64,000 bases of DNA, taken from Nymphaea colorata (Eukaryota > Streptophyta > Magnoliopsida > Nymphaeales > Nymphaeaceae). The notes beneath the pieces were generated by a model. The model was not told the origin of the DNA, searched no databases, and saw nothing but the letters and a program-made list of their open reading frames with translations. Location of the stretch: NCBI RefSeq assembly GCF_008831285.2, contig NC_045142.1, positions 19,781,354 through 19,845,353 of the forward strand, written 5' to 3'. The position numbers were made by a program, and so were the translations under genes. Shown one piece after another: positions 46,701 to 57,655 of this stretch. Within the stretch, counting starts at the first letter, position 1. Each line of letters begins with the position of its first letter.

Positions 46701-47586
46701 GAGAAGTCGGAGGATTTTCTTTCCAAATCCAGAAGATGAAATCCGCAAATTTATATATGAGAGTACTTACACGTCCTGTGTTCGAACGGGGAGAGTTACT
46801 AAGAGACACTCCGACCATTCAGACAACATCCCTACAATTCATTGCACTCATTGCAACTTCTAAGTGGTCCAAATAAGTAGGCTGTGCAAATGGTTAAAGA
46901 TTGACCACGCCCTCAGCTTATAAGCTGTTTCAGATCTTACCAACTTTCTGTCCCGTCAAACAAGCTTGAGAAAATAAAAAAACATGGCTTTTAGGTGGTG
47001 AACGTGAGGAACATTCACCCAACCTATCGTCTCTTAGGATACAAGACCTACTGTTTTCTATGCGTTAAGGTGTCATCTTTATATGACATCATACTAAAAA
47101 TGCACCCGCACTAGCACTAAGAGATGTGTAGTCTCCAGGGGCATATGCCCCATAGAACTCACTCTTTGAAATGTTAATCTAGTATTGAAGTTACATCACT
47201 TGTGTCCAGTTATATGGAGTAGCCCCACCCCATTATGTCAACTCCCCATGGTCATTACTTGTGCCCTATAAAAAAAAAAAGAAAAAAAAATTCTGGCTTC
47301 GCCCTGCCCTCAGGCTATGAATCATAACTTTGTTGGATAAATCTAACTTGGACTTGTTCTCCTAATTATATGTTTGAACTTGTCCTTGGGGTTTTTGTGA
47401 ATCTGCTACAAAAAAGAAGGTAAATTCATGAAACACCTTTTAAAATATCTAATAAATCTAACTAATTTTTGAGTTGAATGCTCAGAACAGTAACATTAAA
47501 AGAAGGGTCGACCTTTGGGCTTTTTTTCCCTTTCATTGGAGGGGCTTTTAGTCTTTTTCTTGCTAGTTCATAGTCATTATGTCACG
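46701..47586. other. Non-coding stretch
   Basis: No ORF with a domain. CAGGGGCATATGCC near 47,136 and TTCTGGCTTCGCCCTG near 47,292-47,307 could be ends of another hAT-like MITE, but flanking duplications do not match. A long A-rich run is at 47,270-47,290. Confidence 0.4.
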
Positions 47587-47938
47587 CCAGGCTATGTCAC
47601 CTGAGGGCAAGGTGTGGGTGCGGGTGCCGGAGTGGCACATCCTAAAAAATTTAGATGTGACGGTGTGGCGAGGTTATTTTATTGTTATTATTAATAATTT
47701 ACTATATATATAACAGAATAAGCATATATATATTATTATTAAAATTTAGTTATTAATGTATATAACATACTTGAATAATTGCATTGCATAGGAAAATATC
47801 ATAACAACATGTATTATATAAGTAATTTAATAATATGACGTTCTAACTGGGCTCGAGTGTGAGTCGGACCTGCACCCATGTCCGGTACGCACCCGATTCT
47901 ATGCAACTCCGGTGCGGGTGACTTAGGGGCTAGGTTAT
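47587..47938. mobile_element. Fold-back MITE with 9-bp target duplication
   Basis: The element (47,596-47,929) is flanked by CCAGGCTAT and CTAGGTTAT (7 of 9 match). The R1 copy at 17,718-17,740 shows the empty form, with CCAGGCTATCTATAA uninterrupted. GTCACC occurs near both ends in inverted orientation, with GC-rich arms carrying GTGCGGGTGCCGG and, inverted, CACCCGCACCGG. The middle is AT-rich. A 9-bp duplication suggests a Mutator-like superfamily. No transposase is encoded. Confidence 0.55.
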
Positions 47939-48740
47939 CTATAATAGCGTGGGACATGCTTTGTCCTGCTTGTGTTTTTGTTTCTTCATTGTTCTTTGTA
48001 ATAGTTTCAATCATAGAAAAAAGATAAAACGTCTTCACGTTTTAAACATTGAGGTTGTCTTCAGAAATAATACAATGACTTTGAAAAAATAAGAAAAAAG
48101 GGATAAATAGAAAAAATTTTAAAAATCCTAAAAATGTAAAATAATTGATCATCTAATAAAACAAACATCTAAAAAATAAATAGAAAAGCCACAAAAAAAA
48201 ATTGAACTGTGGATTCTAAATCGACTGATCGTGAAAGTATAACATGCAAGTTCTATTTACCAATAATGTTATTCCCAGTTCCATGAGTTATTTTAGGCGA
48301 TGGCCTCGGCCTTCCTTTTTATACCCGTACCAATGTCCAATGACATTGGCTCATGCCGGTCAATACTGACTTGTGTACCTTCCAGTCAAACAGTGCCGAA
48401 CGGGTCATGCGAACTAGTCTTTTCTTCAGAAAACTAAACTGTGGAACGAGTGGTTGCTCATTCTGTTCGACCAGTAGTTACCTGTCAAAAAAGCAATCCA
48501 AGAAACTGGGCTGGGTCCATCAATGGTCCAGCCATCCTTCTTGATGCATATATGGCCGTCTAAACCCATTTCCTACTCATTATCACTTGATGTTTCTCAA
48601 GTGCCTTGCATGTGGTCATATGCCCATCTAAACCCAATTCCTAGAAAATAAGATGATAACATATATAATACTCTAATTTAGATGAGTAGGAGGTCATCCC
48701 ACGATCCAAGTGAAAGCTGAAGCTACTCTTTCCCCTTACT
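47939..48740. other. Non-coding stretch, partly repeat
   Basis: 48,240-48,370 resembles 10,366-10,500 (CCATGAGTT, GGCGAT, TGTCCAATGA). 48,400-48,560 weakly resembles 43,790-43,920. No gene is seen. Confidence 0.45.
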
Positions 48741-48754
48741 CCCAAGCCCACCGC

Positions 48755-49640
48755 TGTGTCATGCAAGCAAGTGGAGCCAAATGTCCAACAATTAACAGCC
48801 AGACGACCAGACCTGAGGGCACTTGCTGTCTTCCAACTGCTGTCTCTCTTCCGTTGCTGCTGCCTTCTCTTGCCGGCTGCTGCCTCAGACGCATCCATTG
48901 CCTTTCACCTTCTCTCATTGCTGCTGCCTCAGACGCATCCGTCGTCCCTCTTGCTCTTGCTGCATCTCCTGCTCCGGCCTTCACGCCAGGTACCCCTTCA
49001 TGCCAGGTACCCCTTCGGCCTTCCTTTCTTCTTCTCCTTGTTGTTCTTCTTCTTCCTCCTCCTCCCAACTGATTTTTCCCAAATAAAACCTCCCAGAAAT
49101 CACTGTTGCTGCCTTCTCTTGCCGCTGCTGCCTCAGACTCATTCGTCGCCTTTCCCCTTCTCTTGCTGCTGCTGCCTCAGATGCATCAGTCGTCCCTCTT
49201 GCTCTTGCTGCAGCTCCTGCTCCCACCTTCACGCCAGGTACCCCTTCGGCCTTCCTTTGTTCTTCTCCTTGTCGTTGTTGTTCTTCTTCCTCCTCCCAAC
49301 TGATTTTGCCCGAATGAAACACGCCAAAAATCACTGCTGCCTCTTTCTCATGCCGCTGCTGCCTCAGTCACCATCAACGCTCATATTCACTGCTCTTGAG
49401 GGACTGTTTGATACCTCCTCCTTTCCCCTTCCACAAGGTTTACAGGTCTTCTCGATCTCCCTCTCTTTCTCTCTGCTGCTTTGTGGCATAGCCCCTTTTT
49501 CTTCTGTGAGTTTTTTAGAGTTTTTTGCTGAACTATGTTGCATTGATGATGTATTTGACAGAATAAAGGGTATGATTATGTGCTTGATTACAATGAGAAT
49601 TAGGTTTTCCTATTCACATGCAGAGAAGTAGATGGCAGGT
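48755..49640 (+). other. ORF of 291 codons made of a GC-richer repeat
   Basis: An open frame at 48,756-49,631 spans a Leu/Cys/Ser/Pro-rich low-complexity sequence. The codons follow CTGCTGC/CTTCTT runs, so the long frame is largely a by-product of the repeat; other frames on both strands are also open for 85-120 codons. No domain, signal peptide or conserved motif supports translation. The region contrasts in base composition with its neighbours and ends in a pyrimidine-rich stretch (49,440-49,500), which would fit a promoter or 5' leader of an unknown gene or transposon. Confidence 0.3.
48854..49382. repeat. Tandem repeat, about 240 bp, 2.2 units
   Basis: Unit 1 spans roughly 48,854-49,102, unit 2 49,103-49,338, and a partial third 49,339-49,382. 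Shared words are TGCCGCTGCTGCCTCAGAC, CGTCCCTCTTGCTCTTGCTG, ACGCCAGGTACCCCTTCGG, CCTCCTCCCAACTGATTTT and AAATCACTG. Unit 1 also has a CCAGGTACCCCTTC duplication. Confidence 0.85.
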
Positions 49641-49939
49641 GGCAGAGTTCTCTGGGCTTGGAAGCATAAGCTTTTGGGATGGTAAAACATGGGGCATGTT
49701 TGATAATTTCACTTAAAAAGAATTCTTGTGTTTTATGTTCTGGTCATTGCATTCTATGCATACCGTATTGAATAATTTCATGTTAAAGGTAACCAGCCTA
49801 ACTCCTAGCATTCTTTTCCCTAACCATCCTTGTTTCTTTTCTGCATATCTTATTGAATTATTTCGTGTTAAATGTAGCCAGCCTAACTCCTAGCATTCTT
49901 TTCATTCGGGGAAGATGTCCAGAGCAAATGGTCTGCACT
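49641..49939. other. Non-coding stretch with a short duplication
   Basis: CCAGCCTAACTCCTAGCATT occurs twice (about 49,792 and 49,879) within an 87-bp direct duplication. No gene. Confidence 0.55.
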
Positions 49940-50570
49940 CACTCGTCGTCCATTAGACTGTTAAGCATCCATCATTTCCTCTACACTTTTAAGGGTAGCT
50001 TGGCAACATGAACATTTGGCAAAACATTTGGCACAACACCATAACAGCTTACTTTCAAGGGTTTAAGCATAGACTCTCGAGCCAACATTTACCTAAAGTT
50101 CATTTCAAATTAAAGAGTTATTGTGTTCTAAGTTTAACATATACACTATTCGAGTAACTAACATATATTCAAGTATAATAATGTAATTGGTGTGCCACTG
50201 CTCGTGACATCAAATAGGTAATTTTTCGCTGGGAAACAACAGAGGGATCCCCTCGTTTTATTGAGATATAAAATAGGCTATTAAATATACATTGACAGTA
50301 ATTAATCCATTGTCCATATCACTGATTTCTAGACACTAACATTGCAACACTTTGCCAGGGAAAGACTCATAGTGGCTGAGGACAGTAGCTAGTCATGTAA
50401 GCAGTTCGGGCATCGTTTATAGGGGATTGCAAGCATATTTTTGTGTTGATGCACCGTTTTCTGCAATCCAAGCAATGTTAAAGTGATAACATTTCAATAT
50501 TTTTGTTTTGAAGGCTTCCAATGACAAACTGGTAAGAAGCATAGACATTTTAACATATTCATTTTAAAAT
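49940..50570. repeat. R1 repeat block, copy at 50 kb
   Basis: It follows 470-1,380: AAGCATCCxxCATTT, AATAATGTAATTGGT, the GGGAAAC...GAGGGAxCCCCTCG word, TTTCTAGACAC, GGCATCGTTTA, TGCAATCCAAGCAATGTTAA. This copy retains the part missing at 18,160. Confidence 0.6.
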
Positions 50571-50870
50571 ATTCTTTAGTGGTCGTTTGGCAGTTGATAC
50601 ACTTTGTGAGTGTTTCATAAATCTATTCCAAAGTTTTGAGCTGATTCTTAAAGCATCCCATTTGTCAAGCAATTCCTTAGAGGTTGTTTGATTGTCGTCC
50701 TATATGATAGAATGGACTGGACGTCCTGTATACCAGTGTCCTGTTCTTATGGACTATGGTGTTCTTTCTCCAGAATTTTGATGGTCATAAAACAAAACAC
50801 CATGCCCCTTTTGTCTGACATTTGTCTTTCTTATGTTTTTCCTGTTTGTTCTGTCTGTCCTAATGACATT

Positions 50871-50950
<80 letters not shown>

Positions 50951-51339
50951 CAGCTTCATTTTTAGACTGGTTTTTCAGGGTTATTTTCTCTCCTTAAGAT
51001 CCCACTAATCTTTAAAGCAGAAGACAGTTATGAAGGAAGGAAAAGAAAGTGAGAAAGTAGAACTGAAAAATGAAAAGCCAGTATCTCAAGAAACCTATTG
51101 CACTCGTTTCTTTTATATAATTAAAATTCATTGTTATGTATCCTCGTTGTCATTTGTTTACTACATAGAAAATGTGTCGCACCAGCTGTTATGTTTGTAA
51201 ATTATATATTTATTTAGTATGTAAAACATCAAGAGGTCACAAATAACAAAAAACGTTTTGTTCAAGGGTCATACGATCTTCACTAAATTATATTCTTGAT
51301 TGTAAAAAAAAACATTATAGCTGGTGGGGCAATTAGCCA
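50571..51339. other. Non-coding stretch with TC/TA microsatellite
   Basis: (TC)n then (TA)n at 50,871-50,948. The ORF at 50,688-51,008 simply reads through the microsatellite. No domain was recognised. Confidence 0.5.
50871..50948. repeat. TC/TA compound microsatellite
   Basis: About 13 TC repeats followed by about 25 TA repeats; one of the longest simple repeats in the window. Confidence 0.95.
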
Positions 51340-51557
51340 CACCAGCCACAAGATCAGATCCCTAGTGAACAAATACAACCACAACAACAAAACAAGCTAT
51401 TGGCAACGACCAATAACCCTATTTCCATTACCAATACTCATACCCTCGCAAAAACCAAGACTCGCCCTTGTCCTTTGTAGTGTAGCAAAAAACTTTTGGC
51501 TAGGCTAATGGTCGTTGCCAGTAGCCTCAGATCACCTGCCGATGTTTTAGAAGTGCA

Positions 51558-51865
51558 AGGACAGGGAAGCCTGGGCATCGGACCCGGGTACCCGATACTT
51601 GGCTTGATACCGGGCCTGAAAGACCAGCCTAGGTCAGCCTAATGGGGCCCGATTCGGCCTGATTAATTTTTATATTATTTTTATTTAATAATAATATATA
51701 TATCATTATTAAAAATGTGTTTTTATTTAAAAATTTTTAATTTTATATTTAAAAAATATATTTTTAATCGGGTCGAGCCCAACCTCGGGTTTTGGGCATT
51801 GACTCGGGCCCAAGCTCGGGTTTCGGGGGTCAGGTGCCGGCCAGATGTCGAGGCCTAGGGGCAGG
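51558..51865. mobile_element. Fold-back MITE with empty site in copy 1
   Basis: The element is 51,567-51,856. Its left end AAGCCTGGGCATCGG and the reverse complement of its right end AGGCCTCGACATCTGG form imperfect terminal inverted repeats. GC-rich arms flank an AT-rich middle (51,665-51,765). Flanks read AAGGACAGG and AGGGGCAGG, against the single ACGGACTGG in block D copy 1 near 12,330. This fits a decayed 9-bp target duplication. There is no coding capacity. Confidence 0.6.
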
Positions 51866-51921
51866 TCATTCCCAGCTTTTATACAATGATGTGCCCATGT
51901 TGAGAAAACTGTTGCAAATCA

Positions 51922-51926
51922 ATATA
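51922..51926. repeat. Target-site duplication, left (ATATA)
   Basis: ATATA precedes the 5' LTR and recurs at 55,260-55,264 after the 3' LTR fragment. The unoccupied paralogue near 12,388 has a single related word (GTGTA). Confidence 0.7.
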
Positions 51927-52231
51927 GGTTAGAACAGCAACCTTCTCCAAAGATCAATTAACATAATTGGTCCCCACTCAGCAAGTAAATTGGGCAATGG
52001 TCATAAACCAACGTACTACTTATTTATGGAGTGCCTCATGGTCTCCTCCCTTCCTTAATACTCTCTTGATGTATAAGGGCATGACTGATTGTATTGACAA
52101 AATTATTATCAAAATAAAAAACGTTGGTTTCTCTTGCTCGTGGATGCAGGCTGCAAAGCCAAACCACGTAAAACTGGTGCAGCCTCTTTTTTCTCTATCA
52201 TCCTTATCTTTCATTAAATCTCAGTCTATCA
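51927..52231 (+). mobile_element. Copia 5' LTR, about 305 bp
   Basis: It starts GGTTAGAAC, probably a mutated TGTTAGAAC, and ends TCTATCA directly before the primer-binding site. Its last 116 bp recur at 55,146-55,259. The left end is fixed by loss of homology with block D copy 1. Confidence 0.75.
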
Positions 52232-52245
52232 TGGTATCAGAGCAG
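52232..52245 (+). promoter_or_regulatory. Primer-binding site (initiator tRNA-Met)
   Basis: TGGTATCAGAGCAG lies immediately after the 5' LTR. It is the classic plant Copia primer site. Confidence 0.9.
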
Positions 52246-52295
52246 TAAAAAGATCTTCTAAGGAAAAATCTTCGAGCTTCTAGCAGTGAGTCATT

Positions 52296-55145
52296 ATGGA
52301 ACAAGAAAGGGAAACAAGGAATGACAACGGTGAAGCCACCATCATTCAAACCAGCGATGGATCAATGCACAAGATTGACATTCATGAACAAGGTAACCCC
52401 AATCTCAAAATTACTCGTACGTTGCTCAATGATTTCAACTACTTGCCTTGGTCTAAGGATGTTACACGATTTCCTAGTGGGAAATCCAAGTTAGATTATA
52501 TTGATGGTAGTACAAAGAAACCACCCATTAACGATCCAAAATACAAGGAATGGAGGTCCACCAATGACACTATAGCATCTTGGCTCATAAAATCTATGGA
52601 GCCCAAGATCGCAGCCAGTTTCACCTTCTTAGAAACCGCAAAAGAAGTTTGGCAAGGTGCCAAAGATCGTTACGGTGAGCAGTATAATACGGCCCGTACG
52701 TATCAACTAGCACTAAAGAAGGGCAGCTTGAAAAAGGGGACGTCATCTTTTAGTGAGTACCTTGGTACTTCTAAAGCAATTTGGGATGAAATGGATATTT
52801 ATATATCATTGACTTCAGATCTTACTCAGGCCAAACGTCAACGTGAACAGGAGAGTATCTTTAAAATTCTAGCCGGACTGCCTAATGATTCTGAGTAACA
52901 ATGTAGTCAAATACTTATGGCTCACGAACTGCCTTCTCTAGCTTCTGTTTTTTCCTTGCTTATGCATGAAGAGTCGGCATAAGGCTATGGATATGCTGGC
53001 CGATGGTTGTCAAGAGACACATAATGAAGACAAAATGGCCTTTACAACAAGCAATAGTGCCCATGTCACCAATAGTGAGAGGTCTATTAAACACAAATGT
53101 GAGGACTCTAGAAAAGTTAAATGTACTCATTGCAAGAGGAATGGTCATTCTCGAGACTCTTGCTGGTTCCTTCATGGGAAACTAACAAAAGGCAGAATTC
53201 AGCCTATAGAAGAATGGGTCGCAGTCAAGACAAAAGGGAAAGCAACTCTAGCCAAGTGAATCCGGCCATCTCCTCATCGGAAAACCAAATCATGCTGGAT
53301 AAACTGGCTGAAATGATAAAAGATCTTCAAGTTCAAAGGACAGCCAGCATCTCAATTACATTAGGCGGCAAAGGTACAAGCAAAACAGGTACGACCCTTA
53401 CTATGGTTAATAACATTGAGGGTAAGGATTTGAAATGGGTAGTTGACTCAGGGGCCACAGATCACATGGCCAATAAATCTTTTTCTTAACTTCATATGTT
53501 CATTCTAGAGATATTGGTCCTCTTGCCACTGCCAACAACGCTCCTATAACTGTGAAAGGATTAGGTAACATAGATTTTTTTAACACAAGTTACACTAGCA
53601 AGGTGCTTGTTATGCCTAAGCTTACTACCAATCTTCTATCGGTTGCAAAAATGACTAAGGAGTTAAATTGCAATGTAGTATTTTCTGCTATTAATGTCAT
53701 TTTTCAGGATCAGATGACTCAGAAGATGATTGGTGAAGGACAACTGGTCAATGGACTCTATCAAATAAGAACCATGAATCATGCACTGAATGTAAATCAT
53801 GTCAACGATGGAAATATCTGGCATCAAAGAATGGGTCATCCATCTTCTAGAGTTTTAGATTACTTATTTCCTAATCTGTGCTTCAATTGTAGAGAGTGTG
53901 GAATATGCAAATTTGCTAGAATGACTAGACCTAAATTTACTTTATTTGATTCATTATCCAAACACCATTTGATTTGATACACTCTTATGTTTGGGGCCCT
54001 ACGCCTATTGATTCTATGGATAGATTTTGTTACTATGTGCTGTTTATTGATGATTTTTCTAAGTCTACATGGGTCTATTTTATGAAAAATAAGTCTGAAG
54101 TGCTCTCTCACTTTTAAACCTTTTATAAAATGATTGAAACTCAATATGCATTAAAAATAAGTCTGTGGCTGATGCACATGAAGCTAATAATGAGACTCAT
54201 GCTGAGAATGAGTGCCCCACAAATGATCATGAACTTGCAACAACTACTGAAGATGTAGAGAACAAGCCAACACTTATCAGAAGATCAAAAAGGATTAGGC
54301 GAGCTCCTTCACGCCTAGTTGATTATGAAACCTACCCAATCAGCAAGTATGTGTCGTACAATCAAATTTTTGACCACCCTGCCAAGTTTACTAGAAATCT
54401 TGATAGCATTCAGGAGCCCAAGTCCTTTCATTAGGCTTAAGGTGATCTTAATTGGAGGAAGACTATGAACAAAGAGCTAGAAACTCTAAGGCAAAACAAA
54501 ACTTGGGAAGTTGTCATTCCTCCAAAGAGCACAAGCATAGTGGGGTGCAAATGACATTATAGAGTAAAATACAAAAGTGATCGCACCTTGGACAGATACA
54601 AGGCTCGTCTAGTGGCTAAGGGGTTCACATAGACAAAAGGGTTGGATTATGAAGAAACATTTGCACCTATCGCAAAGATGAATACATTGAGAATGTTTCA
54701 CTCTATTGCTTGCAACTTGAATTGATGTCTTCATCAGGTAGATGTCAAAAACACCTTTTTACAAGGAAAACTCAATGAAGAAATTTGTGTCTTTACCTCC
54801 CGGTCATCCAGATGAAAGGAAAGGAAGAGTCTGCAAATTAAATAAAGCCATATATGGCTTGAAACAATCTCCTAGACCTTGGTACATAAAGTTGGGTCAG
54901 GCATTGGAAAAAACAGGGTACCACAAATGTCACACAGACAATAGTTTATTTGTTAAAAAACTTGGAGAGAACATCACTGTTGTTCTAATTTACGTGGAGG
55001 ACATAGTCGTGGCTGGAAACGATGCATTTGAAAAAAACATTGACATAAAGGATTTGGGAAAACTCAAATACTTTCTTGGTATTGAAGTTGCTCAATCTCA
55101 TAAAGGTATCTTGCTATGTCAAAGAAAGTATGCATTAGATATCTC
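52296..55145 (+). pseudogene. Copia gag-pol polyprotein, decayed
   Basis: The gag frame (52,296-52,898, 200 codons) has the UBN2-type N-terminus (LLNDFNYLPWSKDV...FLETAKEVWQGAKDRY) and stops at TAA, but reads on in frame for about 28 codons. A CCHC zinc knuckle CTHCKRNGHSRDSC is at 53,122-53,163. The protease motif WVVDSGATDHM is at 53,444-53,458. The integrase zinc region WHQRMGHPSSR...CRECGICKFARM is near 53,820-53,925. The integrase core is truncated near 54,000-54,150. A RRSKRIRRAPSRLVDYETY linker precedes the RT (54,460-55,145). The RT holds [24 protein letters not shown], and YVED (54,991-55,002) instead of YVDD. About 15 residues are missing after VAGND. RNase H is absent. Multiple stops and frameshifts make it dead. 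Confidence 0.92.
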
Positions 55146-55259
55146 AAAAACATTGGTTTCTCTTGCTCATGGATGTAGGCTGGAAAGCCGAACCATGTAA
55201 AACTGGTGCAGCCTCTTTTCTCTCTATCATCTTCTTCTTTGATTAAATCTCATCTATCA
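55146..55259 (+). mobile_element. Copia 3' LTR fragment
   Basis: It matches the last part of the 5' LTR (GGTTTCTCTTGCTC, GTAAAACTGGTGCAGCCTCT) to the terminal CTATCA. It is fused directly to the RT word ATATCTCAAAAAC. AAAAAC is also in the 5' LTR at this point, so the internal deletion probably used that short homology. Confidence 0.8.
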
Positions 55260-55264
55260 ATATA
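55260..55264. repeat. Target-site duplication, right (ATATA)
   Basis: Matches 51,922-51,926. The following AAATCTGAAAATTTACATGG resumes block D homology with 12,396. Confidence 0.7.
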
Positions 55265-56799
55265 AATCTGAAAATTTACATGGATAAAAATGATAGATTC
55301 AGATTAGACATCCCTACCAAGTCTGAATTAAGAATTGTATTTATAAAAGAAGGAATCGTTAAAATTTACTTGTTTCCACCATTTTTTCTCCTGTTCTACT
55401 TCAAACTTCCCAACCATGGAAAAATGATGTATTTGATGTAATCCAAGCAAGGGTTTCCTTCAACAATGTTGCGCGGGCAGTAAGCTTCTTGATTTCCACA
55501 CTAACTTCTTTCTACAAGATCAAAGAATACATCAGTTTTCGGCATAAAGAAGCTAAGCAGCCTCAATAGACAGGACAAGCTTCTACCAGAGGAAGAAACT
55601 AATCTAGTATGCACCTTAGAAAGGACAAGCTTCTGTGAATCGATCATGCCCACCAAGTCTAGATCTTGATTAACCCTCCACTCCTTCCTGATGTCCACAT
55701 CTGCAGTGCCTGATAGGACCATAACTAGTTCAGATCTGATGAGATGACTCAGATGTTCTCTAGAAAAGAAATTGTCTCTTGATCAACTAAGTCAATACCA
55801 GCTTCATGCCATCAAGGGACAAAATGCAAGTTCCTACTAAAAGTGACTTGATACTAATGAAACTACAAGAAAAGGAGGAAATTTGGAAATTCAAACTGTT
55901 ACAGTCTTAAGGTATTAGAAGCAAAGTAGTTTACAAAACAAATCATGAGAATATATATTGTTACATTAAAGAGAGGCAGCTCTTTGCAAGTGCACCATGT
56001 CTCAAACAGCAACTATGTGTTTCAACAACTGTACTAAGTAGATTACACCTGTGACATGTACCTTGTTTCCAATAGCTATAGGTGTGCCATCAGTCTTAAG
56101 AATAATATTTATAATTTCACCACTACATTCTACTTGTTGAGTGCATTGGCCCCCTGTAACAACATTCTAGAAATAAAATCAGCATTAACCCAATAGAAGA
56201 TATACCAAGATAAAATCGAGAGAAAGGATTAAGTAGGCCAAGTAAGGTTACTAAAAACAGCAAGAAGGCAATGTGCAGTATAAAAGCTATAAGCCCAACA
56301 GATCTTCGACGCTCCATGAGCAGCAATTAGGGCACAGACATTAGCAAAGAGGAATTCTTACATCCATAGTAGTGCTACATAGTAATAAGACTATGAATAA
56401 TCATCTTAGCCATGTGTTGCAGGAGGAAGGCCTTGAAGTTGTTCAGTACAAGGTGCATATCAAAAAGTACAAGGTCATTAAATTCTAAATAAATAAGTAG
56501 ATTCCATTGTTTTCAAATAAATATGTTCATTCATACAAATATGTGGAATGGATCAAAGAGAGTGGGTCTTACAAAAGCTTTGAATGCTGGACTATGTGCA
56601 GCCATCTCATATATAGAGAAATCTGCAAAACCGTATCCAAAGCCTATATTAAAAAAATTAGTACAATTATCATATAAAGGTATTGGCCATCATGGAAAAC
56701 ACGGGAGAGAGAGAAGAGACCAAATATCAGATTCGAAACCATATTGAAAGGCTTATTATAGATTGTATGAGAATGTTATAAGATTATGTAGGTTAACCA

Positions 56800-57025
56800 C
56801 AATCTACTAAAACCTTTTTTGAGGACCCAAAGGAATTAATCAACAAAAGGTATGCAAAACACAACGAGCAGAAGCTATGGTTAGAAAACATGCTTGAAAT
56901 GTAGAATGATTTGTAACTGCACCTACTAAAAAACCTTGATATTGTCTTTGACTTAGCAATTACTTACAAGACACACTATTAGAAAGGTGACTCGTAAAAG
57001 ATGGTAGAGACATATGGAGGATGAC
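56800..57025. other. Extra 220 bp in block D copy 2
   Basis: Copy 1 reads GGTTAGCCACCATACCACATG without interruption near 13,848-13,866. Here the equivalent words are separated by about 220 bp bordered by CCAC on both sides. It is either a small insertion in copy 2 or a deletion between short repeats in copy 1. Confidence 0.5.
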
Positions 57026-57264
57026 CACCATAGCATATGCAAGATAGCATGTGTATAAAAATATAAATAAACGTGCATTAAAAGATAGATATAAATACGT
57101 AAACAAATAGCTATGTGTATACATAAATAAATAGAGAACTAATGTCAGTATCACTTCAAATAATATGTCACCTTTTGAGTCTTTGACAACTTTGAAGAAA
57201 CCAAATGTCAAATTAGGACTCGTGTGTAAAAAAAAAGTGTAGCAATGCTGCCAAACTACCATAC

Positions 57265-57655
57265 TCACAAATAACATTTCGGAGTTTTAAACGGCAAGGG
57301 TTTTCTTGGATATAAAATGGAAACCTTGAAAGAAAAGGGAAAAATATAGTAAATTTTCATAAAATTAAGAAAACAAAAAATAGGAAAAATAAAATAAATG
57401 AGAAACTAATAACACAAACATCACAAGATAAGTAGATTTGCAACAAATAAAAACTAGAAAATAAAAAAACGTTTGGCATTGAAAAAATGAAAAAATGTTT
57501 TAACGTTCGTTTTTTTGTTAAACATGTGTTTTTTGTTTTAACGTTTTAAAAAAAACACATTTTTTTTCAAAAAAACATGTTTTTTTAAGTTTTAAATGAA
57601 ATTTAATTTATCATGTTCTTTGTGACACTACAAACTACTTATATTATCCACACCA
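57265..57655. other. Extra 390 bp, AT-rich, in block D copy 2
   Basis: Absent from copy 1 near 14,098. Very A/T-rich, with partly self-complementary AACGTT, AAAAAACAC and TTTTTTT words around 57,470-57,580. No coding capacity and no clear termini. Confidence 0.5.

Noticed and set aside
47136-47309. Possible further hAT MITE with CAGGGGC / GCCCTG ends
   Set aside because: The inverted ends match only briefly and the flanking octamers do not agree.
48736-49334. Ala/Glu/Arg-rich minus-strand ORFs suggesting a charged protein
   Set aside because: Antisense readings of the GC-richer tandem repeat; several frames are open at once, so openness is not evidence of coding.
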